Source: Branchiostoma floridae
Lineage: Eukaryota; Chordata; Leptocardii; Amphioxiformes; Branchiostomatidae
NCBI RefSeq assembly: GCF_000003815.2
Contig: NC_049996.1
Coordinates: 15,916,407 to 15,980,406, forward strand
DNA: 64,000 bases
Direction of reading: 5' to 3'
Positions 1-11,400 of the stretch are shown here, piece after piece. A model generated the notes under the pieces. It was not told the origin of the DNA, did no database searches, and worked only from the letters and a program-made list of their open reading frames with translations. The position numbers and the translations under genes are program-made. Positions within the stretch are counted from its first letter, which is position 1. Each line of letters starts with the position of its first letter.

Positions 1-35
1 TGATAATGTTGATGATAATAATGATAATGATAAAT

Positions 36-3000
36 GACGGGTCCATCACCACGCAGGAGCTGGGGGTCGTCATGAGGTCACTGGGGAGGAACCCGACAGA
101 GGCGCAGCTACAGGTGTGTGATGGGCGGAAAAGAGTAGCCCACATAACAGACTTTGTGATTGGACTCTTTGTTTATTACCTCCATGGTCGGATGTCTTGT
201 TTGTGTTCGTAGTTACTTGATTGCAATGCAGTGGCTTCCACATAATTCTACTACAGTAGAAGCCAGTTAATTGCACAACGGATTATCGCACACTTCTGTT
301 ACTGCACGGGATCCCCAAATCCCAAACTGGTACTGGTCCAGCTGGATAACTTCGCTTTGCTGCACCACCCGGATAATTACACGAAATAAACTGGCAAATG
401 GCAATTAAACAGCTTCTACTGTACTGTAACAGACACACAGGTAAACACACAAACAGGATTGCTGAAAACGAAGCCTTTGTACACACAGGTAACAAAGATA
501 TTGTTTCCCATATACAGGAGATGATGAACAACGCAGACGCTGCAAGGAGCGGGACTATCGACTTTGCGGACTTCCTGAAGCTGATGGCCAGCAAGATGCT
601 GCAGACGGACGTGCAGGAGGAGATACTACAGGCCTTCAGGGTCTTCGATAAGGTAGGCTTGGCAGGTGGCTTGAGCAGAGGGGGGTTCAAATGAGGTATT
701 CGGAGCATTGTTTTGTCCCATATATGCAAATGAGAACAAGATACATTGCGCTGACGAACGTACAGGAGGAGATCATACAGGCCTTCAGGGTCTTCGATAA
801 GGTAGGATGCTTTATAATAACAATTATAATAATAATAATAATCTGGTGTATTTTGCCAGCCAGTAGGTACCCAATGAGTAATGAGGCTGATTAACGTGGT
901 CGAGGCACCTCCTCGAGCACGGGACCCCCGTTTTACGTCCCTCCCGGAAGACGATTTTGTGGAATTGAATGACCTGGTGCTTACTGTAATGGTTGGTAGG
1001 TTGATATTGTCACTCCACCATTTAGGCAACCATGGCTTCCCAGTAAAGTTCTATGATTCTTTTGGAAGAGAAAACCATTTGAAAAGAAGTTATGCTAATT
1101 GGGCCGTTCCAAAAAATAAATGTGGGGGGTGGGTTGAAGAGGTCGGATTTTACCGAGGGGGGGTCAAGCAAATCTTGGATATGGATTTCATTTGAACGGG
1201 GGGGTCGAGATAGGTCTGGATATGGATTTTTCTACAAAAAAGTCAAGAAAATCTGGATTTAGATACTTCTACTCCTATCTTAGTTACAGTACTGTAAGGG
1301 CAAGGTTCTAGGATGAAAATTATGAGGGGGTAAGGTTATTCAGATGAAATAAAAGGGGTATAAGAGGCATTTGGGACTTGGATGAAATAAAGGGGGGGTC
1401 GGAGCTCTCGGATGAAATTAGAGGGGGGTCGAGGCACTCGGATGAAATTCAAAGGGGGGGTCAGGCTCTCGGATGAAATCCAAAGGGGGGTTGAAGCAAT
1501 TGGAAAATCCGACCTCTTCAACCCCCCCTCCACATTTATTTTTTGGTTCTGGAGAAGTACTTGGCAACACCCCCTACGTTGAGGTAAAACACCCAGGAAC
1601 TGGTGCTGTGCAGTTAACGTTTACTTATTGCTGGCTCCTCATGTGTTCAGGGACCTCCGGATTGTATAAGATAAATGTTGCTGCCTTATTCTGCATAATA
1701 AATGAGAAAGCTATAGATGTTATAAAACTATGAACACCTAATACGTCTAAAAAGATATGCACAGCCAAATGCTCAAATCATTTTATGGAGGTATGAGTTC
1801 TTCGAACTCTTGTTTGAATGCATTGCGTAAGCAAAGGCTGAAATGTCGTCTGCAACCAAGATGGCGGCCCGGGGTGTTTTGAATGAACTTGTGCGGCTTT
1901 GTGAGTAGCTTTTGTGAGTGTTTAGTCAATATTTAGGTCACTAGATGAGCACCAGAGGCTTCTGCCTGCCCTTTGGATTCAATTGGCTGAGTAAATGAAG
2001 CCAAAATGTGGTAAAAAGACTTTGTTTTGAAACTTAGCTGCCCCCCTCCCCGGTAACTTGGAAAACAGCATGTGTGAGATTCACCTCCATGAAAAATTGA
2101 GGCATAGTTTATGTGTATGTGTGTGTGTGTGTTTGTGTGTGTGTCTGTGTGACACTGTGTGTGTGTCTGTGTGTGTTTGTGTATTGAGTGTGTGTGTCTG
2201 TGTACTGTGTGTTTGTGTGTGTTTTTGTGACACTGTGTGTGTGTGTGTGTCTGTGTGTGTTTGTGTGTGTCTGTGTAATGTGTGTGTGTGTCTGTGTGTG
2301 TGTTTGTGTGTTTCAGTGTGTGTGTGTGTGGTCAGCATAACTTTAGAGGTCATGTGTGACCTTAGTACTTCAGCAGAACGTCCGGTGTGTGTATCTTTAC
2401 TCAATAAAGCGTGAACAGACTTCTATGAGAATTTGCTCATCGTACAAGCAAAATTAGATAATAAGCAGTTGGCCTGTGTTTACACAATCTCTCGCTGGCT
2501 GGGGTTAATGACTCAGGGTATCTGTAAGGCCGGCTGGTAGGCTAACTGCCTCTGTATGTTTGACTGTAAAACTTGGTAGAAATAACTATAGAATCTACTC
2601 TACTTCACTCTTCTTATTTTCTTTGACCGGTATTAGCACCAAAACGTGTGAATGCCTGCTCATATAATCTGTTCATTTTCCAATAGGTCCAATATCCGGT
2701 CCACCGAATTTTTTTAGGTCCGGTTTGTCCGGACCGGTCCAATAAGGAAAAACCTAAGTTTTTTTTTCACGATGTTTACCCACCCCTAGCCATGCATGAC
2801 TTATAATTTTCTCCGTGAACCAGGATGGGGATGGTTACGTCAGCGCTGCGGAGCTGCGTCACGTGATGACCAACCTGGGAGAGAAGATCTCAGCAGAGGA
2901 GCTGGACGAGATGTTCCAGGTGGCCAATGTGGACGCCAACGGACAGGTAAACACTTTTGTCCCTTTTTGATATATATTGTTAACATTTCACATTAATGTG

Positions 3001-4241
3001 AAATGAGCGCTTTCATACAGTTCACTGTTGATCACACATGCGTAAAGTGAACTCTGTGAATGAGCATTGTGCATAGTATAGACTAGAGTCCCCTGTCAAC
3101 TATGTAAAGAGTATATTCCACCCATCATCTGGGTAAATAGTGCATTCCACCTATCACATGGTTTAATGGTATATGGGCAGGTAAGTGCTCGATAACAAGG
3201 GGTTTGTTCGTACATATTCTTGTAGCACTTCGGGTGGGATACAGCATATTTCCTTGATGTGGACGCCAACGGACAGGTAAACTTTTCCGAAAATAATTTC
3301 ATTCCCACGTAAACCTTGGACCTAAAAGAGGATGATTGTAGACTGAAGGTGGAATTACAGTCAAAGTGGGTCAGTTACTCCAGGAGTAAGTCCACCCCAT
3401 TTTGCCATGTTTGAGAACTGTTGGTGTTAGTTTTGGTGGACTATTATCCATAGTAAGGCCTTTAGACCAATTTAGGCAGTAAGTCCATCTTCAGTCCTCC
3501 CTGAGTAAGTCCATTTTCAGACCATTGGACTAACTGTGGGTGAAAAGAGGACTATGGTCCATGGTACGTCGTTCATAAGTATGGTTTACAAGGAATCAGG
3601 TTGGTAGATCTATATTGGTTGCTGCATATAGTGGCAAGAGGCAAAACTCCAGTTAGAAATGGTTGTGTAGAAGGAAACTTCTATATCCTGGGCAGGTAAA
3701 CACTCGATAACACGGCGATTGTTCATTCAGACTCTCATGTTAAGTGCCTAGTGGCATAGAGTGTTCGTATTCAGCCGTATTATAGCTCCCAAGTCCTTTC
3801 TGTCAGAAAGGATGTCTAGAAAGGAGCTATAATGTGGCTGGATACCAGGTTAGGCGTACAGAGCATCATATTTCTTTGCTGAAGCAGCCTTTTGCAGAGA
3901 GGGGCTGTTATCCCTTCTCGTTTAATGTGCTCAATTAGCACCTCCTTGAACATACTAGTATTTTACATCTTTTACATGAATGATTAGGGTGCAGCCCCAA
4001 CCAAGACAACAGTGCAACCAGTCTGAACCTGGAACAATGGTTACAATATGGGGCAGATGATATGGTGGCAGTAAGTGTTGAACATAGATACACGAGCACA
4101 CACGCCCAAAACAAGAGCGTTCAACCTCCTTTTTTATGGAGATGACAGCTTAGTATTTTCAGTATTATAAATTTGAATTACTGTGTTTGCATATTTCAGA
4201 TCAACTACAACGAGTTCGTCAGGGCAATGATGACGGAATGA
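36..4241 (+). CDS. Calmodulin-like EF-hand protein, 3' part of gene (5' end outside window)
   Basis: Exons read as 36(or earlier)-113, 518-652, 2824-2946 and 4200-4241; the last three are flanked by AG and GT and join in phase 0. They encode, in order, the end of EF-hand 1 ([15 protein letters not shown]), EF-hand 2 and linker (TIDFADF, AFRVFDK), EF-hand 3 ([20 protein letters not shown]) and EF-hand 4 ([19 protein letters not shown] then stop at 4239-4241). Calmodulin itself is a cytosolic calcium sensor. This protein is divergent: loop 2 has Ala at position 3 and Asp rather than Glu at position 12, and loop 4 starts with Asn, so those sites may bind calcium weakly; loop 3 looks canonical. 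No acceptor AG is visible before position 36, where the sequence is a GAT/AAT repeat, so the true 5' boundary is unknown. It could be a lancelet calmodulin-like paralogue rather than calmodulin proper. Confidence 0.85.
757..803 (+). pseudogene. Duplicate of the 3' end of calmodulin-like exon 2 plus donor site
   Basis: This segment repeats the last 45 or so bases of exon 518-652 and its GTAGG donor, about 150 bp downstream, with a few substitutions. It keeps the reading frame ([14 protein letters not shown]) and has an ACAG just inside it, so it could serve as a weak alternative exon, but it lacks the EF-hand loop. It is most simply a partial tandem duplication. Confidence 0.7.
1109..1546. mobile_element. 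Palindromic MITE-like element, TIR begins CCAAAAAATAAATG
   Basis: The left end (1109-1153) is the reverse complement of the right end (1503-1546) over about 44 bp with few mismatches. Both end in GAAGAGGTCGGATTTT on the inner side. The interior is a run of G-rich repeats built around CTCGGATGAAAT (about 1330-1490). No coding capacity is visible. The flanking duplication is at most TT. Confidence 0.65.
2110..2335. repeat. TG-rich microsatellite
   Basis: Interrupted (TG)n with TCTG and TTTG variants, in the intron before calmodulin-like exon 2824-2946. The open frames across it are artefacts of the repeat. Confidence 0.95.
2535..2790. mobile_element. Fragment of the GGTCCGG palindromic element family
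   Basis: Shares the internal block CCAAAACGTGTGAATGCCTG followed by ATAATCTGTTCATTTTCCAA and the GGTCC-rich end with copies near 5700-6015, 35010-35438 and 45782-46170. Only part of the full-length element seen at 35010 is present. Confidence 0.7.
3256..3285 (+). pseudogene. Duplicate of the 3' end of calmodulin-like exon 3 plus donor
   Basis: GATGTGGACGCCAACGGACA and the following GGTAAAC repeat the last 20 or so bases of exon 2824-2946 with its donor. Another pair of intron segments (near 3175 and 3690, GGCAGGTAA..CTCGATAAC) is also duplicated, so the intron has grown by local duplication. Confidence 0.7.
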
Positions 4242-5423
4242 TAAAACAACATGACGACAATGACGTCATTGACCTTGAAAAAAAACAATATGGCTGACAT
4301 GATGATGACATCTGTTGGCAATGATCATGATATCTCTGACGTAAAACAATAATTAAGTACACAAGCACAGCAAAATGCATTGTGGGTGATATGTCAAAGG
4401 TGAAGGCCCCTAACCTTGCTTGATGTATCTTGGAGAATATCCCATGATACCGTGACCCGACCTCTGCTTGGAGAATACTTGCTTGAGACAAAATTGTACA
4501 GATGTGCTTTGTTTAACATGTTTAAGGTTTGATTTTTTTGGCTAACATTAGTTACTCATGCGTATCTTGCTGCACATGCATCCTAAGAATTGTGAATTGC
4601 CTTCTATACAGCAGCAACGATGCTACATGCACATTGTAGTACATAAGATAATGGGGTTGAACTGTAGACTCTGGTCATTTAATTTACAACATGAAGGAAA
4701 TTTTGTTGCAAGTAAAACTTTTTTCAGCATTTAGCATGTAGATAAATGTTCTTGATCTGGCATGTTGCATATTAATTAATTAATAAGAATATTGTAGTTT
4801 TCAATTACTTTTATTAATAACATCTGATTTCATTATTCAATGATATCATTAAATAATCACATTTTGTAATATTGTAAACAGTGTATTGAAAAATATCATT
4901 ATCAGAAGTCCATTGATGGAAGTATACAATTAACAACAAAATTATTCATTTCCCAAAATTATTCATCATCAAAACTCTTGTAATTTTTTTTTCAAGAATA
5001 TACAATGTAGAACCGCAGAAAATTTGGACCTTTTTTAAAAAATATTCATAAATTTACTATTCAGTAGTTATAGTTGTAAGTCAAGAAAACTGTGATCTAT
5101 TTGCAAAATGTGTGACTGTCAAAGAGAGTAAATTTTTAGTAAATGAGTAAATTTTGGACATGGAATATTTTGTATAAGTTCGAATTAAGTACCTCTACTA
5201 TAAATACTATAGTGTGATGATATTGATTTTAACCTAAATTTTAAAGAAAAATAAAACCAGTTATCACTTTACAAAATCAATGAATAAACTTCTTAACTTA
5301 GTCTATATTAAGATTCCTGAGTTTTCAGTAAATCATCATAACCCAGCCCACTTTTAGGTGGGAATGGTTTACAGAGAATTTAATCATTGGCAAAGGATCG
5401 AGAATGGGGAACTCAAGCTGTGA
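4242..5423. other. AT-rich convergent spacer and probable 3' UTRs
   Basis: Between the stop codons of two tail-to-tail genes. Plus-strand AATAAA signals occur near 5250 and 5283 and could end the calmodulin-like transcript. A short GACCTCTGCTTGGAGA block near 4458 resembles one end of the CTCCAAGCAGA element family. No coding region is seen. Confidence 0.5.
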
Positions 5424-8400
5424 TTAAGTACTAAGTGTTTTCTCCTCCAGCCATTTCTGCACCTTGTCCAGGTTGTTCTGTCTCCATCTTATGTTTGCTT
5501 GTGTTGACTCCACTGCCTGTTGGAAGGTGCGGGCGGCGGTTCCCAAGTCACGGTCCTTGGTGAACAACAGCAGCTGTTGAAATATGCAAAAAAATAGTTA
5601 CTCAAGCAACTGGACAATTGATTTTGGAAACGGTCAGACGTTTCAAATATTATCCACCATCCTTCGTCAGTGACACTGAAGTGATCTAGAAAAAACTGAT
5701 CTGTTTTGTGGAGTATTTGACTCCCACTGGCATCTTGAAATCCTACAAGGCTTACTACCACTGTACTATTTACTGTAAAACTTGGTGAAAATTACTATTA
5801 TAGACTACTCTACTACACTCTTGTTATTTTCCTCGACCGGTAAGCCCCAAAACGTGTGAATGCCTGATCATATAATCTGTTCATTTTCCAATAGGTCCAA
5901 CATCCGGTCCACTGATTTTTTTCAGGTCCAGTTTTTCAGTACACCATACCACCCCTAAGGTACAGGTCCGGTTCAGGTCCAGAGGATCAGGTCCAGGTTT
6001 GGACCTGAACCTGGACTGTAAGTTTGAAAAATGGAAATGAAGGTCATAGATTCCAATGTAAAAACCCAAACAGTAACATTTAAACACCAGGCCCTTCCAC
6101 CATATCCACGGTTTGTTTGAAATTATCAACAGTATGTCTTGAAGCAGTTTTGAAAGTACATTGTATCTTTATGTTTGTTTGTTTGTTTATTTATTTATCC
6201 AGGGGTACATGTCGCCTGACCGGCGTTTTTCAAAGATCCCTGGGGGGAAACCCAGTACATACATAACAATAATCAATAACAATATAAAATTAAATAAATG
6301 GTAACTTAGCAAGAATCGACAAAGAATAACGCAATTTAACTAAGACAAGATAAGGCAAAAGACAAGATGGAGCAAATTGAAAGTGTCAGATCTGTACTTA
6401 CGTTTTCAAGGTCCTTGTCAGTGCAAAAGTGCTGGGGAATCTTTTCCACTATAGAGGGCAATGCCCCGTTCTCATTGAAGCTGGGTGGAAGGGAAAATCA
6501 AACAGTCAACACACTTTAAAAAGTACTGTAATTCCTGATATTTTCATTGTACTGTTATGTTCACGGTTTTCACGGTGACGACTGAAACGTGAACTTATCA
6601 TTACTGATTAAAAATAATTCACAGCCTTTTTTTATGTGCACTTGCCACGACAGTGAACATTTAGTTCCGAGAACAAGTTAAATATTCTCAAACCGTGAAA
6701 GTTTGGTACCGTGAAGACAAAGCGAATTACAGTAGTCTATTTCCCGTTGGTTCAGAAGTTGAAACACTGCTCTCAGAACATGATTCACACAATTGACATG
6801 TAATCACCCCTTTTAATTTTCATGGGAATTTTTCATTAACTCGTTAAAAAAATGTGGGTGACTAAAATTCCAAGTGACACATAGGATTCCAATAGTTTTT
6901 ACTTATTCATTCATTTATTGGTTTGGCTGCTTAGCACACACAGCCAGGGCTGCCCAACTAGCCTGTGGCTATTACAAAATCAATGCTGCTGACAAAAACA
7001 ATGCAAATGGAATTTGACAAGGACAGAACATTTATTAATAACAATATCCTAGTATGTACATCCCAATACTACTGAAAAAAAAACTAATTCAAAAAGAAAC
7101 TGCAGATCTCACGTCTGTTGAGTTTTTGTAAATGTACTATTTTATTTACATTCATTATCCCTGTCCTTGGTGCTGAAAATACCCACAGACATACCAGAAA
7201 CAATACCTTCCATTTTATGGAGGTAATGAAAGCATGTCTTCATGGAAATACAACTTAGTCTCACAAGTTGATGTTTATAACAAAAGGTGTCACAGTTGAT
7301 ATGATAAAGACACACAAGATAAGATACTAGCCTCTGTTGCAGTCTTTGGAACCAAGCTTTTTTTGGGGGGGGGGGAGGGGGGGGGGTTGGTCCGCAATTT
7401 TCAACGTTGGCTATGTTCTCTTGTGACGGGAAAGGGAGTTTGCCGAGAATGGGAGTTTGCCGTGATGATAGCACTTATTTGCCCCGTCCCAACGTTGCAA
7501 ATCGCAGACCACCCCCCCTCCCCCAAAAAAACTGTCCCGTTTCAAAGACTGCAACGGAGGCTGATGAGATACAACACAAAAGAATTTACGTCTACACATC
7601 ATCAAAATGAATTTCTTTAATTTTGTATGAATTTTTGTATGACATCACCTCTTGAAGTAGAAGTCCTCCCAGTTGTCGACAAAGAATTCCCAGGCGACAG
7701 ATTTTCCTGCTTTTTTGTCTGCAATTCCCTGGATGACATCAGCCGCGTACTGCTGACGAATTTGGCTCTTGTCCTTGCTTTTCTCTAAATACCTACGGAG
7801 GTATTAGAATATTCAGCAGTTGTAAGGCCTAGGAAACAAAATATTGTGTTTCCTGTTTCCCACCCTGCCCTAGAAAAATCTGCCGACCCTAGACTTTTTG
7901 GGGTTGGGCAGTGGAGTCACAGTTTCCAGTTCTAATTTCAGTTCAGCTTGCCTCCTATTCAGGTAAAAAACCCTGCTTGTCCTATCTAATGAAGGGTACC
8001 ATCTATTCCCCCCATACCCACTGCTCTAAACTGCCTGCATAGGGGGGAGGGGCATTTTTACCTTCACTCGACATTCGCTTCTTGCCAGTTTACTGTATTC
8101 AAATACTGTAAAATGCAAAAACTTTAAACCATTAACATTAAACCACCGCGAATTTAAAACCACCGCAAACATTTTTTTCATAACAGTAAGAGACTACAGT
8201 GCATGGTGCTATCGCAAAATTAAAACCACCGCGAAAAGTCCAGTTTCCCGCTACCGCAAAATTTAATCTCTGCAAACTTAAATACATTTACAGTAACTAC
8301 AGACATGCACTGCCAGATAACAGTGTCCTTCACTCGACGTTCACTCCTTGCCAGTTTACTGTATTCAAATAACTACAGACATGCATCAATGCCAGATAAA

Positions 8401-11400
8401 CTATCAAACATACCGAAAAACAAAACCTCCGTGCACAGAGGTAAAAGGATACGTACATTTTCAGTATGTCCATGTCCTTTGTGCAGGCCAGTGCTGAGAG
8501 CAGGTAGAGTTGCTCAGTAGTGTCACCCTGCTGGTAACGCTGCCAGCCAAACTCCCACTGCGCCTTACCGCCATATTCTATAGCCGTGCAGTAGACAGTC
8601 TTCTTCAGTCTCTCTGGTATGTGGCTTTTAATGGAAGAACAATATACATCGTGAGTTAAGATTATAAATCACTGTAGAGCAAAATACAATGTATGGTATA
8701 AGCCTGGATTTCCCCGTGTTATCATTTCCTGGAATCCACCATTTCTGCTTAGTCGGTTCACAGTTAGAACTCACTGTGTGGCGCAGTACAGCAGCCGAAA
8801 TTGGATTTGTTTTAAAGCATTGATTTTTTATTTAAACATTCAAGTATTTTTGAAAGATTTGGCACTATGGTGGCATAGCTGTTAGGGATCTATGGAGGAA
8901 ACCAAACCAAAAAGAACAAAATCGTTCTTTAGGTTAACTAATATGTATCTGTTGAATCTTTGGACCCTCAGCAGTAGCAATAAAATGGCACAAATACAGC
9001 AGATTAGTCTATATACAGAACACCTGTTGCCCTACCTGTTGTCGTTAGTGTCCATCCAGCGTGCGAAGAGAGCCTTGGCTCGTGCTACACAGTCGTGCTG
9101 GCCGTTCTCACAGGCAATGTCCACCGCTACCACTTGTCCCATCCTGAAATAAATCAAGTATGATAGACAATGCTTTTTGAAAGCTCGAATCTTAATCAGG
9201 CTTAACTTTTCTAATGCTTGACTTACTTACTTCTAATGCTTGCATAATGTTTTTCAACTTTGCAAACAGCTTAGAATCCTCTTTTTTTATGAGTAGGCAC
9301 TCTCAGTAGTATGTACTGTAAAATTTGACATCAAATTCATTGCGGTTTAAAGGTTTTAAAAAAGCAAAACCATATACACAGTAGTAGCAACAATATCACT
9401 CACTGCCCATACAGTATGTTACATGCATCTTTTGTTAACATTGATTGTAAAAGTACTAAAACCTGACAAAAGAAAGTAAACACCAACTGATAAGTTACTC
9501 TCCAAGCTTCTTTATGTCTCACAGTTTGGCCACAAGAAAGCAGAACAAAATAAATAAAAGCCCAATAAAAATGCCTATAAATGTACAGACAAAAAACAGC
9601 CAGAGCTGAACTTCTACTTGAATAGTACTAATAAATAGTTGATAATGTGGAAAGTTATAAAAGTTGAAATTTTTTGTTTTTGTTTTAACTTACTCCTCTT
9701 GAAAGGTGAGTTCCTCATCAGTCCAGCTGACATCATTGTAGAACAGGGTGATGAGGTGAACCATGTAGTCCTGTGTTGGTGAACAAAATATCATATTTCT
9801 GTCATACCTGGGCCATGATAATGTTATCACACAGACTTCCATAGACCATGGATTAAAGCCCAAAAATTGCTGTGTTTCTTCAGGACCTCAATTAAGGTAA
9901 AAATTACCACTGAAGGGTTTGGTTGACCAGCAGGTTCACACTGACGTAAGACAATAGTTATTAGCCGTATCCAGTATTTGATTATACTGCTGTTGGTGTC
10001 CCTGACACAGGGGTAGGCAGCAGTCAGCTACGTTCCAGTCTTCACACTGCACGTTGGACTAGCCAAGATGGGCCTTGACCTTTGACCTTGTGCAACCCAT
10101 GAGCTGGCTTGTCACAAAGGAAATCCTAATTTAAGATCATGTTACATTGTATACAACAAAAATTCTGATAGAGTGAAAATTCCAAACAAATCCATAAAAA
10201 GGGTCTTGAGTTACAGGTGCAAACACCCATACACAACCAAACACAATACCCTGTCAAAGAAAACCCTCTTAGTCTCCAAGCAGACCATACGGTGCCAAAA
10301 GAGATAGTATCAAAGCTGGCAAAGGAGTATAGCCGGCCAAAGGGAGTTAAACGGGCACCTGGTGCCACTATACTACGTCCCTTGCCAGCTTTGGTACTAT
10401 TTCTAAGGCACCGTAGGGTCTGCTTGGAGACTAAACCCTCTTTCCTGGAGGTAAAAGGTTTCCCCATACCTGCCATTTCTTGTAAACGTCCGTTCCAGAG
10501 CTGAGTATATCGCTTATGTAGCCCAGAGCTGACTTTGCCAACTCCCATGCCACGTGCGACCGTTCTCGAACCAGGTACTGTGATAGGTCAAGAGCAACGG
10601 TGATGTCCAGCATAGACGCACTGGAAAGAAATAACAAGACAAAATAATGCGACTCAGGCTAAGCAGAAAGTTTTGAATATGTGAAAATTTGTATGTCAGC
10701 AGCACAGGCAGGTTAGGCTCTAATGCTAGTTGACAATAGATGAAGAGCACAAGAGGTCACGGGTTTGATTTCTAGCATTACTGTAATTTGCTGTGTCATT
10801 GGAAAGGTACTTGACATGATTTTCCTCACCCTAGTAGAAGTGTACTATGTCACCTATGACAAATGTAACCATGCCCTTACTGCTTGATTCTTAATTATGT
10901 ATCATCTTATTTTGAATAACTTCGTTGAAAAACGAGTTATAAAACAACTAACAGAACAACTAAGTTGAAAAAAAAATGGAGAGCACTTACCTGGCTAGGT
11001 TTAGGGCATCATCCACAAGTGTCCCCCGGTTGACTGCAGGTATGTCCTAAAGAAGGGTAAACAAAATATCTAGCTTAGTATATTCAATCTTTACTTAATG
11101 ATTTAGTAGTTATCCAGTCTTGATCGATCTCATCAAAAGGAAAACTGCTTTTTAAAAAGGTTGACTTTAAAACATCCCCACACAGTGTAAACAGAGTATT
11201 TGATAAAAATTATAGACTTAGTTTCCTTTCCATGTATAAGCTTGTCAAAAACTCAGCTAGTAACAATGAACCTGCATAATTACATTGTTCATATTGCCTG
11301 CCTTCTCTGTCATCACCAGTGGAAGATTCTCCAAGAGTAGACCAACTATTCATTGACTTAATTTGAGCTGGACTCATTCTACGTCCCCGTCCTTATATCT

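Noticed and set aside
2058-2414. Cys/Val-rich and His/Thr-rich frames
   Set aside because: Translation of a TG/CA microsatellite.
10217-10504. 95-aa plus-strand frame in the aminopeptidase gene
   Set aside because: It spans a MITE and runs antisense into exon 10470-10620.
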